From NCBI GenBank assembly GCA_051252075.1, contig JBPOFU010000009.1, forward strand, positions 1 to 62,269: 62,269 bases of DNA, in the 5' to 3' direction. Every line of letters starts with the position of its first letter. The stretch's first letter is position 1. Below the pieces are notes generated by a model. It saw only the letters and a program-made list of their open reading frames with translations, was not told the DNA's origin and searched no databases. The DNA comes from Oceanococcus sp051252075. Lineage in GTDB: Bacteria > Pseudomonadota > Gammaproteobacteria > Nevskiales > Oceanococcaceae. Made by a program: the position numbers and the translations under genes. Below, in pieces: positions 42,103-50,902 of this stretch.

Positions 42103-42999
42103 TTAGTCACGCAAAGCAACGCCCATGCGATTGAGCATGGTGCGTGCATCGGCTGCGTCCAAATACGGGCCTTGTCCTTCAGCGGATACCGAGATGTGGT
42201 GTATGCCCGACTTCAGTGCTGCCAGCACATTGGCCAAGGCCATGGGGCCAGCACCAGGTCGTAAGGCCACGGCAGTGCGACCGACCAATCCGGCAATGGC
42301 TTGTATGCACAAGCGCACCAGCAATGGGTCAGCAACCGCTGCGGCATCGTCCAAAATTAGCAAAGGAGCATCGGGGTCGCTCTTTAGTGCTTGGCTGATG
42401 CGCGCCACTATGTCGTCCACGCTGGCAGGGTGCTGTATATCATCCCCAAAGGCGTTTGGTATGCTGATTCCGCTTTCTGTTCCGGCTTGGGTGAGCTGCG
42501 CTTCATTCGCCAGTACATCGGCAAACTGCCCCCAAGAGCGAGAGTGATACAGCAAAGGCGCGGCGGTTTTGTCTATGCCTGCGTCCATCACTTCACCGAT
42601 AAAAATGGTGTGATCTCCGCCGTCATAACTGGCCCACAATTTGCAATCCACCCAACCCAATGTATTGCTGAGTAGTGGAGCGCCAGTAACCGCGGTGCTG
42701 ATTTTTATACCTTCAAAGCGGTCCTCGACGCCGGGCAGCATGCCCGCAAAACGCAAACCATCATCGACATTGTCTTTGGACAGAATATTGACTGCGAAAA
42801 GACCGGCATTCTGAATTCGTTCATGCATGCCCAAATGGCGTGCAACACAGATGGACACCAAGGAGGGTGTCAGTGAAACACTGGAAAAGCTGGATGCGGT
42901 CATGCCGCCTGGGCCGTCCGCATCGTGAGTGGTGACCACGGTAACGCCTGATGGCCATTGGCCCATGACCGCTTTAAAGGTTTCTGGATTAACTGCCAT
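42103..42999 (-). CDS. Flavin reductase-like protein with C-terminal partial HMGL-like domain
   Basis: A 298-residue protein. Residues 1-165 are a flavin reductase/FMN-binding domain of the HpaC/DIM6 type: GQWPSGVTVVTT, GMTASSFSSVSLTPSLVSICV, FAVNILS and GDHTIFIGEV are typical. The remaining 130 residues are unusual; their end (ALANVLAALKSGIHHISVS followed by LNRMGV) resembles the last strands and helices of HMGL-like DRE-TIM barrels, but without the metal-binding HxH. It could supply reduced flavin to a two-component oxygenase. ATG 42999 overlaps the upstream MFS gene by 11 bases; GGGAG precedes it. Confidence 0.75.
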   Translation of the reverse strand: MAVNPETFKAVMGQWPSGVTVVTTHDADGPGGMTASSFSSVSLTPSLVSICVARHLGMHERIQNAGLFAVNILSKDNVDDGLRFAGMLPGVEDRFEGIKISTAVTGAPLLSNTLGWVDCKLWASYDGGDHTIFIGEVMDAGIDKTAAPLLYHSRSWGQFADVLANEAQLTQAGTESGISIPNAFGDDIQHPASVDDIVARISQALKSDPDAPLLILDDAAAVADPLLVRLCIQAIAGLVGRTAVALRPGAGPMALANVLAALKSGIHHISVSAEGQGPYLDAADARTMLNRMGVALRD

Positions 43000-44218
43000 C
43001 GGATGTCTCCCCCGTGGAATAAGCACCTGCGGTCGCAGGTGTGTCTGGCGTCATTGCGCCGGTTATTTTGAGCTGGCTTACGGTCCAGGCCACCATCATC
43101 ATCGCCATAGCGGCGCCGCCCAGCCAGGCGATATGAAAGTTGCCCAAGCTTAGCAAGGCGCCGGCTAGCAGTGGTCCGAGCACACGACCAAACGCGCCGC
43201 TGGAACTGGTGGTCCCGAGCATGCGGCCACGTAAGTGTCCGGGGGTGCGATTGGCAACCAAAGTATTGAGCACTGGGGTACACAACGTACCGCCGGTAAT
43301 GGTGCAGAAAAACCCGAACAAAATAGCGGTTTCACCGTTGGCTATGGCAGCGACGGCAAAGCCTGCACACATCATTAAGGTACCGAGCAGCAGCACTTTG
43401 ATTTCACCGAAAGCTCTAACTAGACGACCGATGAGGCTGGATTGCAGTACTGCCATTGCAAGCCCTTGAGCTCCAAACACCATGCCGACTTCTTTTGCCC
43501 CCCAACCTAAGTAGGTGCCGACCCACAGTGGAAATATGAAACTGACCGTCGTGTGGCAACTGCTAGCGAGGAAGAATTGCGCCGTGAGCAGGGTGTTGCG
43601 ATTGTCTCGTAGCATGCGCAACCACGATCCGCCATTGCCGTGTATGTCGCGGTGGGCTTTGTGCTCACTGCGTACATTGCGCGTGAGCGATTCGGGCAGG
43701 AACAGCAGGCCTGCAAGCAAGGCGGAAGCAGACAGCCCGGCAGCGACCCAGCCGACTAAGAAATAGTTGCCGTCATCGCCGGCCAAAATGCCGCCTAAAA
43801 ATGGCCCGATAACCAAACCCAGACCGAAGGCTGCACCGAGCATGCCCATGTTTTTTGCACGATCTTGCGGCTCGCTGATATCAGCCACCATGGCGGAACC
43901 CACGCCGAAGTTGCCCGCCATAATCCCAGCCAGCGCGCGTGAGATATACAGCATGGTCAGGGTGGTGGAAAACGCCAACAACACATACGACACCGCCGCT
44001 CCACCCAAGCAAATCAGTAGCACCGGCTTGCGTCCGATGCGATCCGACAAACGCCCCCAGAACGGCCCGACCAAACCGCCAAACAATGAATAGATGGCAA
44101 TAATCAACGCGATGTCAAAATGTGTGGCCCCCAAGCTGGGCGCCATAAAGGGCAATATCGGAATAATGATGCCGAAGCCAATCAAATCGATCAGCACGGT
44201 AATAAACAGTATCGGCAT
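42989..44218 (-). CDS. MFS transporter (TetA/DHA1-like)
   Basis: A 409-residue MFS protein with 12 predicted helices. The TM2-TM3 loop carries WGRLSDRIGRKPVLL, the standard motif A, and TM5 has the antiporter motif GLGLVIGPFLGG, typical of DHA1 drug:proton antiporters. It is therefore more likely an exporter than the other two MFS proteins in this cluster. The start ATG at 44218 shares a base with the stop of the upstream gene. Possible role: removal of photoreactive or toxic tetrapyrrole intermediates, an inference from context. Confidence 0.85.
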   Translation of the reverse strand: MPILFITVLIDLIGFGIIIPILPFMAPSLGATHFDIALIIAIYSLFGGLVGPFWGRLSDRIGRKPVLLICLGGAAVSYVLLAFSTTLTMLYISRALAGIMAGNFGVGSAMVADISEPQDRAKNMGMLGAAFGLGLVIGPFLGGILAGDDGNYFLVGWVAAGLSASALLAGLLFLPESLTRNVRSEHKAHRDIHGNGGSWLRMLRDNRNTLLTAQFFLASSCHTTVSFIFPLWVGTYLGWGAKEVGMVFGAQGLAMAVLQSSLIGRLVRAFGEIKVLLLGTLMMCAGFAVAAIANGETAILFGFFCTITGGTLCTPVLNTLVANRTPGHLRGRMLGTTSSSGAFGRVLGPLLAGALLSLGNFHIAWLGGAAMAMMMVAWTVSQLKITGAMTPDTPATAGAYSTGETSDGS

Positions 44219-44976
44219 CAGTGCTCGGCCAGCAGCGAACCAAATCCGCGAATGCGATCTTGTATGCCGTTGCTACGTAGCGCGTGCCAGAAAGTGATGG
44301 CGTTAATGGCCAGTACCGGCTTGCCGAGTTCGCGTTCCAGTTGTGCGGCCAACTCGACGAAGTACAGATTGGTTCCTGCTTGCAGGATGGCATCCACATT
44401 GGCGTCGTCCACTGCACGCACCAATTCACGCGTTTTGGCAAAATCTTCGTGTGCAATGTTGACCGGGCTGTCCGAGCAATGGCCTTTGATGTGCACCACT
44501 TCGTAGCCGATGTCGCCGAGGAATTTGATGACTTGGTCATCGCCCACCGGCAAATACGGTGAGATCACACCCAGACGTTTTACCTTCGGGTAGCAGGCCA
44601 GGGAATCGAGTATCGCTTGTGCGCCAAAGGTAATGTTGCAGCCCCCCGCCGCTTGGGCGATGTCATTGTATTTTTTGAACTCGCGGTCGGAGCGCTCTTT
44701 GCCATCCCAAAATGTTTCGGCGGAATAGCCAAAGATAACGTGATCGGGTTCGCAAGTTAGCGCGTCGCGCAGGCCTTGTTCCGTTGCCGCACCGATCGCT
44801 TTGACCATGTTGACGAAGTCTTCTTCTGTCTTCACGGAAAAAGGTGGAATGACACAGCCACGGGTGGCTAAAACCACGCCTTCCGGGCGCATCATGTGGT
44901 ATTCCGTCTCCACTGCGGTATTGGTCGATGGAACCAAAACAGCGAATTTTTTACGGTAGCCGTAATAGTCGGTCAT
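44218..44976 (-). CDS. Maleate isomerase/arylmalonate decarboxylase-like protein, copy 2
   Basis: This 252-residue paralog of 8746-9522 shares VLVPSTNTAVETEYHMM, GYSAETFWDGKE, ISPYLPVGDDQVIKFLGDIGYEV and LQAGTNLYFVE with INAITFWHALRSNGI. The family's two catalytic cysteines are replaced: the first site reads YSAE, the second AGTNL, with no Cys at all. The pair therefore forms a divergent subfamily, and shared SAETFW and GTNL residues probably define its active site. It is the first gene of the minus operon with an MFS exporter, flavin reductase and symporter, and its promoter holds operator site 4. A role with substituted maleate or maleamate acids is inferred. Confidence 0.76.
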   Translation of the reverse strand: MTDYYGYRKKFAVLVPSTNTAVETEYHMMRPEGVVLATRGCVIPPFSVKTEEDFVNMVKAIGAATEQGLRDALTCEPDHVIFGYSAETFWDGKERSDREFKKYNDIAQAAGGCNITFGAQAILDSLACYPKVKRLGVISPYLPVGDDQVIKFLGDIGYEVVHIKGHCSDSPVNIAHEDFAKTRELVRAVDDANVDAILQAGTNLYFVELAAQLERELGKPVLAINAITFWHALRSNGIQDRIRGFGSLLAEH

Positions 44977-44995
44977 GCCACGCTCCGGAGAATAT

Positions 44996-45015
44996 TTGTA
45001 TTAAAGATATAACAA
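44996..45015. promoter_or_regulatory. Operator-like inverted repeat, site 4
   Basis: TTGTATTAAAGATATAACAA, identical to site 1 in both half-sites; the two differ only in the 4-base spacer. It lies between the divergent genes starting at 44976 (minus) and 45109 (plus, LysR). Confidence 0.72.
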
Positions 45016-45108
45016 TAGCCTAAAGCATGGGTTTTCCGCAATTGGAAAGTTGTAGTTTTTCCTTGTCTAGACTGCCTTTGTTATCGAAAACAGCGGTATG
45101 CTTTTACC

Positions 45109-46092
45109 ATGAAAGCTAGCCCATCGAAACGGCGTTTACCGGCCCGCATTGGTACATTTCGGCAGTTGGAGATACTGCTGAAGGTGGATGAATGCGGTGG
45201 CATTGCGGCCGCCGCTGCGGCTCTGCATTTGAGCCAGCCCAGTGCGTCTATGCAATTGAAAAAGCTGTCTGAGAATATCGGCATGCCGCTGTATGAGCTA
45301 CAAGGCCGCCGTGCGCAGCTCACCGATGCAGGGAAGATCGTGCTGCGCCATGCCCGTGAAGTATTTGACTGCATGGGGCGCTTGGATATGGAGTTGGCCA
45401 AGCTGCAAGGCATGCAAGCAGGGCGTTTGAGTTTAGGCGCGGTGAGTTCGGCGGAATACTTTATTCCCCACTTGCTGGGGCCATTTTACCGGCGCTATCC
45501 AAATATAGAGGTTGATTTACAAGTGGGGAACCGGCAGTGGTTGATGTCACGCTTGGACAACAATCTCGACGATTTGTATTTCTTTGGCCACCCACCGGAT
45601 GTCGAAGATTTGGATATCGAGATCGTGGGGCCCAACCATTTGGTCCTGGTGGCGCCACGCTCGCATCCGCTAGCGCAACGCAAAAACTTGAACTGGGATG
45701 ATGTCGCTCAGGAGAAATTTATCTTGCGCGAGGAAGGGGCAGGCACGCGTTTGGCAATTGAATCTCACCTGCACAGTTTGGGCCTGGAATTGGCACACAA
45801 AATGACCATTGCCAGCAATGCGGGCATCAAGCATGCGGTTTTGGCGCGTATGGGATTAGCGATCATCTCGACCCTGACCATGGACGACGGTGATCAGCAG
45901 GATTTGGTTGAACTTCCGCTGGCCGGTTTTCCGATTGAAGGGCATTGGCACTTGGTGAGTCGACCGAACAAAACATTCTCGGTGGTGGCGGAGACCTTTC
46001 GCGCGTTCGTCTTAAGTGAAGGGCAGGAAATGTTGCAGGATGCTTTTGAATTTTGGAGCACGCATCATCGACCCAAACTGCCAACCCGTTGA
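45109..46092 (+). CDS. LysR-family regulator next to the operator
   Basis: A 327-residue LysR protein. The HTH (residues 15-75) reads FRQLEILLKVDECGGIAAAAAALHLSQPSASMQLKKLSENIG and the effector domain follows the CbbR/CysB-like pattern (EYFIPHLLGPFYRRYPNIEVDLQVGN). It is divergent from the 44976 operon, which is the classical arrangement for a local activator. Operator site 4 lies in the shared promoter region, but its even symmetry is not the odd T-N11-A box of LysR proteins, so this gene may regulate the neighbouring operon in addition to another factor. The effector is unknown. Confidence 0.85.
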   Translation: MKASPSKRRLPARIGTFRQLEILLKVDECGGIAAAAAALHLSQPSASMQLKKLSENIGMPLYELQGRRAQLTDAGKIVLRHAREVFDCMGRLDMELAKLQGMQAGRLSLGAVSSAEYFIPHLLGPFYRRYPNIEVDLQVGNRQWLMSRLDNNLDDLYFFGHPPDVEDLDIEIVGPNHLVLVAPRSHPLAQRKNLNWDDVAQEKFILREEGAGTRLAIESHLHSLGLELAHKMTIASNAGIKHAVLARMGLAIISTLTMDDGDQQDLVELPLAGFPIEGHWHLVSRPNKTFSVVAETFRAFVLSEGQEMLQDAFEFWSTHHRPKLPTR

Positions 46093-46438
46093 TCCATTTT
46101 TTGGGCGCAGCGCGACGTGCACTGCTGATATTTTAATCGGCTTGCACATCTGAGTTGAGCACGCCTGCACTTCAACCTAGAACAGCACAGAATAATCTAC
46201 CGATTTGTGCCATTGGCGGTCATTGGACTGCTCTAGGCGCTCTCGACCCGTTGCGGACGATGAGGAGACGGCCAGCTTCTTCGGCTTCGTGCCTAAATCC
46301 GACTTAGCAGCTCATAGCATGGGGCCGACGGACAAGCGGCCATTTCGATAAGCAATACAACAGCGGCGACAACCTACCCCCCCCAATACCGCAGGCTATG
46401 CCGTCATGGCGCAATGCGTGGACCTTGACGTTTGGTCG
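46093..46438. other. Intergenic gap with mosaic repeat-like sequence
   Basis: A 346-bp gap. Fragments such as GTGCCATTGGCGGTCATTGG and GACCCGTTGCGG look like decayed dispersed repeats seen in many aquatic gammaproteobacteria; there is a C8 run at 46377-46384. No gene was seen. Confidence 0.4.
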
Positions 46439-47290
46439 CTAGCGATGCCGGACCAGCAAGGTAAATACCGTAGCAGTCGCAAACATAAGCAGGCTATAAA
46501 TAATGGGCGCCATCGACATTTCAGCACTTTTCAAAAGCCCTGTTGTGATCAACAAAGCCATGGTGCCATTTTGCATGCCGACTTCAAGCGCGATGGTTCG
46601 AGCCTGCTTTTCTTGAGACAGGAACGTGCGCCCCAAGCCGTAGCCCAGCGACATCGTACTTAGATTGAGGAACAATGCTGCAAGCCCAGCCGCCGCCGCT
46701 GCGGATGCCAATTTGGAACCCAGTTGCATACAAATGGCCACGATCAGTAAGGCCAGAACAGCACTGGAAATACGGTTGACCCAAGGTTCGGCACGCAGTG
46801 CAAAGCCTGTCCATTTGCCTCGAATCAACATGCCTACGAGCACCGGAACAACGCCAACCACGATGAGTTGCCCGAAGGTCTTGAGAATAGGCAAACTGAA
46901 ATTCTGCGAACTGTCGCCAAATTGCGTGAGTGCCCAGCTTGCCAGCAGAGGGATGGTAAATGGCGTGATGAAGCCGACCACCGCCGTCAAGGAAACCGAC
47001 AGCCCAACATCGGCTTTCGCAAGCATGCTGAACAAATTGGAAGTCGTGCCACCCGGACACAGCGCGATAATAAATAAACCGATGGCAACATTGCCGCTCA
47101 AACCCATCAGCTTTATCAACATTAGCGCAAACAGTGGCAACAACAACAACTGACCCGCTGCACCAATTATGAACCCCTTGGGTTGCTGCACTACGCGACG
47201 GAAATCGGCAGGAGTCAGCCCCAAGCCAACACCGATCATGACGATAATCAAAGCTATCGGCAATCCCGTGGTGATAAGTGATTCCAACAT
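46439..47290 (-). CDS. Bile acid:sodium symporter family transporter
   Basis: A 283-residue protein with about nine helices. It has the BASS family features: MIGVGLGL near the first helix, GLFIIALCPGGTTSNLFSMLAKADVGLSVSLT, the crossover region with TPFTIPLLA, and ALEVGMQNGTMALLI. Such carriers import organic anions or keto acids with sodium. It stands alone, outside the operator-controlled operons, in a gene-poor stretch. Confidence 0.87.
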   Translation of the reverse strand: MLESLITTGLPIALIIVMIGVGLGLTPADFRRVVQQPKGFIIGAAGQLLLLPLFALMLIKLMGLSGNVAIGLFIIALCPGGTTSNLFSMLAKADVGLSVSLTAVVGFITPFTIPLLASWALTQFGDSSQNFSLPILKTFGQLIVVGVVPVLVGMLIRGKWTGFALRAEPWVNRISSAVLALLIVAICMQLGSKLASAAAAAGLAALFLNLSTMSLGYGLGRTFLSQEKQARTIALEVGMQNGTMALLITTGLLKSAEMSMAPIIYSLLMFATATVFTLLVRHR

Positions 47291-47624
47291 GTTGTCTCCG
47301 CAGTTATTTTTTAGACTTTATAAGTGAAAAAGTAACATTAAGAACCCAACCATAACAGCGCCTTGATAAACGCCGTCAATTTGGAGCCGACGCTAGCCGG
47401 GCCAACCTTCAGCTGCTCAGTAAGTTGCTAGCATTCTGTTTGAATAGTGCCAATTTCTTCGTAGAAGAACCGCAAGCTGGTAACTTCTTTGGCCTGGGCT
47501 TTGGGCAGCAGACCTCGATCAGCCAACACAATCGTCAAAGCGAAAGCTGGGTGGAAAATTGGTATCGCAGCTCCTTTGCGAAGTGGTGTTAGTCTTTCGA
47601 ATGATGAAAATTTTGGGGAGACCA
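47291..47624. other. Intergenic gap
   Basis: A 334-bp gap upstream of the BASS and HD-domain genes, which are divergent. No gene or clear regulatory element can be named. Confidence 0.4.
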
Positions 47625-48203
47625 ATGAAAACAAGCTTCAATTCTTTTACAGAAAGCACTAAAGAAGACTGGCAAATTATTCTTGGGGAGCAAAAGCAAT
47701 TCATGTCCGGTCTTCCGGATCGAATCCTGGCGCACATGCAACTCCTTAAGGGCGATTTTGGTGGCTTTCCAATTGATAGGCTGCAGCATTGCCTTCAGAC
47801 CGCTGAACGGGCTGCCGAGGGCGGCGAAGATGATGAATACGTGGTTTGCGCTCTCCTGCACGACATAGGCGACACGTTGGGTAGCTTCAATCATGCCGAT
47901 GTGGCTGCGGCTATTTTGCAACCATTCATTTCGGAAGCGAATCACTGGATGATCAAACATCATGCGATTTTCCAGGGTTACAACTTCTTTCATCATTTGG
48001 GCATGGATCGCGATATGCGGGACCAGTTCAAAAATTCAGAGCATTACGATCGAACAGCGCATTTCATTGCAAAATACGACAATCTAGCATTTGATAATTC
48101 TCATCCTGAGTTGTCGCTCGATTTGTTTGCTCCGTTGGTCAGGCAGCTCATGGCTGCGCCTAAGAAAAGCTTATATAAAACGGCGCTGGATGCGGATGGG
48201 TAA
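47625..48203 (+). CDS. HD-domain protein, PhnZ/MIOX-like
   Basis: A 192-residue protein of the HD superfamily. The ligands expected for a di-iron HD enzyme are visible in order: LQHCLQTAERA, LLHDIGD (His-Asp), the HADVAA and NHWMIKHH histidines, and YDNLAFD (last Asp). The arrangement resembles PhnZ-like HD oxygenases and phosphohydrolases rather than signalling HD-GYP proteins. ATG 47625 has GGGGAG just upstream; the open frame reaches further, but without ribosome site. Reaction unknown. Confidence 0.7.
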   Translation: MKTSFNSFTESTKEDWQIILGEQKQFMSGLPDRILAHMQLLKGDFGGFPIDRLQHCLQTAERAAEGGEDDEYVVCALLHDIGDTLGSFNHADVAAAILQPFISEANHWMIKHHAIFQGYNFFHHLGMDRDMRDQFKNSEHYDRTAHFIAKYDNLAFDNSHPELSLDLFAPLVRQLMAAPKKSLYKTALDADG

Positions 48204-48345
48204 ATTCGAATAGGGCGTTGCGGTTGTCCCCAAAAAATCATTGCAGCGTACATTTGACCCGCCACCCATTTTTGCTTTCGTAAAAAACAAGCGTCGCCTC
48301 AAACGCCGCTGAATTTAGGCGTTAAAAACCAATTCGGTAATTATC

Positions 48346-48681
48346 ATGTATACCTTCATTGAAATATGTAAAGCCAAAAATTCTTGGTTGAATCTAAGTT
48401 CCGAGGAGCGAGCCGCATTCTTATCTCCTGTTACTGAGGCAATGGCAAACTTGGAAAAGTCGGGTGCTGAAATACTTTCGTGGGGCTACAACGATCCAAC
48501 AACACCTAATCGAGCAAAATATGATTTCTTTGCGATCTTCCAGTTCCCGAATAAGTCTTTAGCTCTTGAATACGAGAAACTGTTCTCCAAATCAGCGTGG
48601 TATGAGTATTTCGAGCAAATCAACCTCGGTGGGCAATCAGAAAACTTCAACGAAACGTTGAAAAGGCTTGTCTCATTTTGA
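48346..48681 (+). CDS. Small protein of unknown function (DUF6616-like)
   Basis: A 111-residue protein. The start YTFIEICKAKNSWLNLSSEER and the central YDFFAIFQFPNKSLALEYEKL suggest a dimeric alpha/beta-barrel-like protein of about 100 residues, as in the DUF6616 or dabb-like groups. No catalytic motif is known. It stands alone downstream of the HD gene in an AT-rich stretch. Confidence 0.6.
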   Translation: MYTFIEICKAKNSWLNLSSEERAAFLSPVTEAMANLEKSGAEILSWGYNDPTTPNRAKYDFFAIFQFPNKSLALEYEKLFSKSAWYEYFEQINLGGQSENFNETLKRLVSF

Positions 48682-48769
48682 GGTTCATATATAACAAGTA
48701 ATTAAGGCTAATTTAAAGAAGTTGACTGCTTTTTAGCACCAAACGGACGGTTGCTGCGTAGGTTTTCAA

Positions 48770-48829
48770 TGTCGCCTAAAGGCACAATCTGTGCGTTAGA
48801 CTAAAATCGGTGAGTGTCGGCTAAGTTCT
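48770..48829. repeat. Dispersed 60-bp repeat, copy B
   Basis: Matches 19517-19576 in the same orientation with roughly nine in ten bases shared in the core. It lies in the 258-bp gap between the 111-residue protein and the GGDEF gene. Confidence 0.65.
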
Positions 48830-48939
48830 ATAAGTGGACTATTGGAATTAATTGGCAGAGCCCAAAACTCACCCCGCCGGAAGCATTTTCTTGCGAGCAA
48901 AGGTTGAACCAAATACTCTTCTAGACTGGGTGCAACGGG

Positions 48940-50055
48940 TTGTTTGATTTGAACATTGTAGAGCGGTTTGCAGCATTCCATGATTGGCCTATCTGCAAGA
49001 AATCTGCCTTACTGATGGCGAGTGCGTTGCCATTCCACCTAATCATGTTTCCGCTGATCATGACTGCGACCCAAGCATCTGGTGTTGCGGACTTGGGTGC
49101 GACCAAAATTCTTTTCAGCTCCTCAATTGCTCTGGTCTTAATCCTGCTGTTGGTGAGTATTTTGGAAATGATCCGAGGGAGACCGGGCACATGGACTGCA
49201 TATGCCATTGTATTTGGTTACGGTGCCTGGATTTCGGTACTCGAAGTTTCATTTGGATTGTGGACCACCGGGCTACAAGCTTGGAACTCTACTGTCGTGA
49301 TCCTAGTGGGGTTATGGTTCAATCAGACGGTCGGACTTGTCGCGTTTCTCTACAGCATCGCCCTTGCAATTGCCCTGGTCCTTGCCCATGGTACGGGCAT
49401 CCTTGCCTACGCTCCAATATTGATAGATAGAACCATTGACGGCCAGAGCAACGTAATCTGGGGCGCGGGAATAATGGGTTTGTACTACGCCCTTTTTCTT
49501 TACGTCTTTGGACTTGCTTGGCTGACGTCTACCGTATTGCACCGTCAAAAGAAAGAGTTAGCAATGCTTTCTAACACGGACCATCTGACAGGAATTTCAA
49601 ACCGGCGCCATGCCGAGTCACGCCTGAGACAAATGGTTGATAGCGCACGAGACTCATCACAGCCATTATCCATCGCTCTGATCGACATCGACAAGTTTAA
49701 AGCGGTAAATGACGGGTATTCTCATGCCGCAGGGGATGCAGTGTTGTCCAAAGTAGCTGACTGCATGCGTTCCCACAGTCGCCCGTCTGATTTGATTGCC
49801 CGGGTTGGTGGTGATGAATTACTTATGGCATTCCCTGGAACAGGCGCCAGAGCATCATTTTTAAATTGCCAGCGACTTCGGCAGGCAGTGTCTGAATTGA
49901 GATTCAACGACCATGCGCCGGACTTGAGGGTGACCATCAGCGTGGGGATTAGCGACGCACCTGAAGAAAAATTTGAAAACATTATCAAACGTGCTGACAA
50001 AGCGCTCTATGAGTGCAAAAGCCTTGGCAGAAATCGAGTATCTATCGACGCGTAA
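48940..50055 (+). CDS. Membrane diguanylate cyclase with GGDEL signature
   Basis: Up to 371 residues: about six hydrophobic helices (20-200), then a GGDEF domain with NTDHLTGISNRR, LIDIDKFKAVNDGYSHAAGD and VGGDELL. The signature is GGDEL rather than GGDEF; the two metal- and substrate-contacting residues remain. It should be an active or weak cyclic di-GMP synthase. The start is uncertain: the frame opens with TTG at 48940, while an ATG at 49015 would give a protein starting MASALPF and keep most helices. Confidence 0.82.
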   Translation: MFDLNIVERFAAFHDWPICKKSALLMASALPFHLIMFPLIMTATQASGVADLGATKILFSSSIALVLILLLVSILEMIRGRPGTWTAYAIVFGYGAWISVLEVSFGLWTTGLQAWNSTVVILVGLWFNQTVGLVAFLYSIALAIALVLAHGTGILAYAPILIDRTIDGQSNVIWGAGIMGLYYALFLYVFGLAWLTSTVLHRQKKELAMLSNTDHLTGISNRRHAESRLRQMVDSARDSSQPLSIALIDIDKFKAVNDGYSHAAGDAVLSKVADCMRSHSRPSDLIARVGGDELLMAFPGTGARASFLNCQRLRQAVSELRFNDHAPDLRVTISVGISDAPEEKFENIIKRADKALYECKSLGRNRVSIDA

Positions 50056-50229
50056 TGAGTTCATATGCTCAATGTCTGCTAGGTTTTGAAACGAGACGGG
50101 TTGTACCTCGCCAACTTGGTATCAATCAAAGTAAGGAGCATAGTTGCCGGATTGCATCATGAGCCAGAACCATGATTCGTCACGGTTCATGTTGTGGCAT
50201 CGGAGACGGGCACCATTTGGAGGTGCTTG

Positions 50230-50795
50230 ATGAAACAATTTCTTGTGGTTTTTTCCTACTGTTTGCTGCCGGTGTAAATGCAGCAGAGCGAGGTGGCGAG
50301 ACCCCTCAATTGGCCGCGAAACGTTTCCAAAATGCAATTGCTGCTTAAGATATAGCGGAAGTTGCCGCATGTGTTGCAGAGCTAGAGCGGGGGTTCCTGC
50401 TGGCCTTAAATATAATTACTGCGGCCAAGGCCTCGACAGTGTTGGAGGGCGTTGATGAAAGTGCGATGAGGAGTTCAACCTTCACAACCGATGATTTACC
50501 TCAGGACACTGATAAACGCAAAGAATTCGTCAACTTGGTTAACCGCAATGGAATAAAGTTAGGAGGTCCTTCTAAACGCGCTACTGAGATTGATCCCTTC
50601 AATCGTCGACACGTAGGTGCTTCAAATCCGACAGATGCAATACTCAAATTGTTCCCAACACCCGAGTTTTCCAGTTTCAAAATACAGGCAAGCACAGGCA
50701 CAGCACGTATGGGAGAATCCACCGTAACATTCGTCAAAACAAATGGTCGTTGGTTTTTAAGTGAATTTTTTGAAATAGGGATCGAGGCCGAATAG
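50230..50795 (+). pseudogene. Broken gene for a small secreted protein
   Basis: ATG 50230 begins a signal peptide (MKQFLVVF), but the frame shifts in a T-run near 50253; the downstream frame continues it as LLFAAGVNAAERGGE. That frame then has a TAA at 50346-50348 and continues (DIAEVAACVAELERG) to the stop at 50793-50795. Two independent lesions make a sequencing error unlikely. The C-terminal 118 residues (VTFVKTNGRWFLSEFFE) resemble the end of an NTF2-like secreted protein. Confidence 0.65.
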
Positions 50796-50902
50796 AGGAT
50801 TGAAGATTGTTTGGATGAGTCAGCAACCAGTCTTTAGCCAAGGTAACTAGAATCCTGCGAACCTTTAGTCCCGTTGAACCCAGCCAAAGGGCCGCGCAGC
50901 TG

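Noticed and set aside
46377..46384. C8 homopolymer as a phase-variable tract
   Set aside because: It is not inside or directly upstream of a gene, so no expression switch can be proposed.
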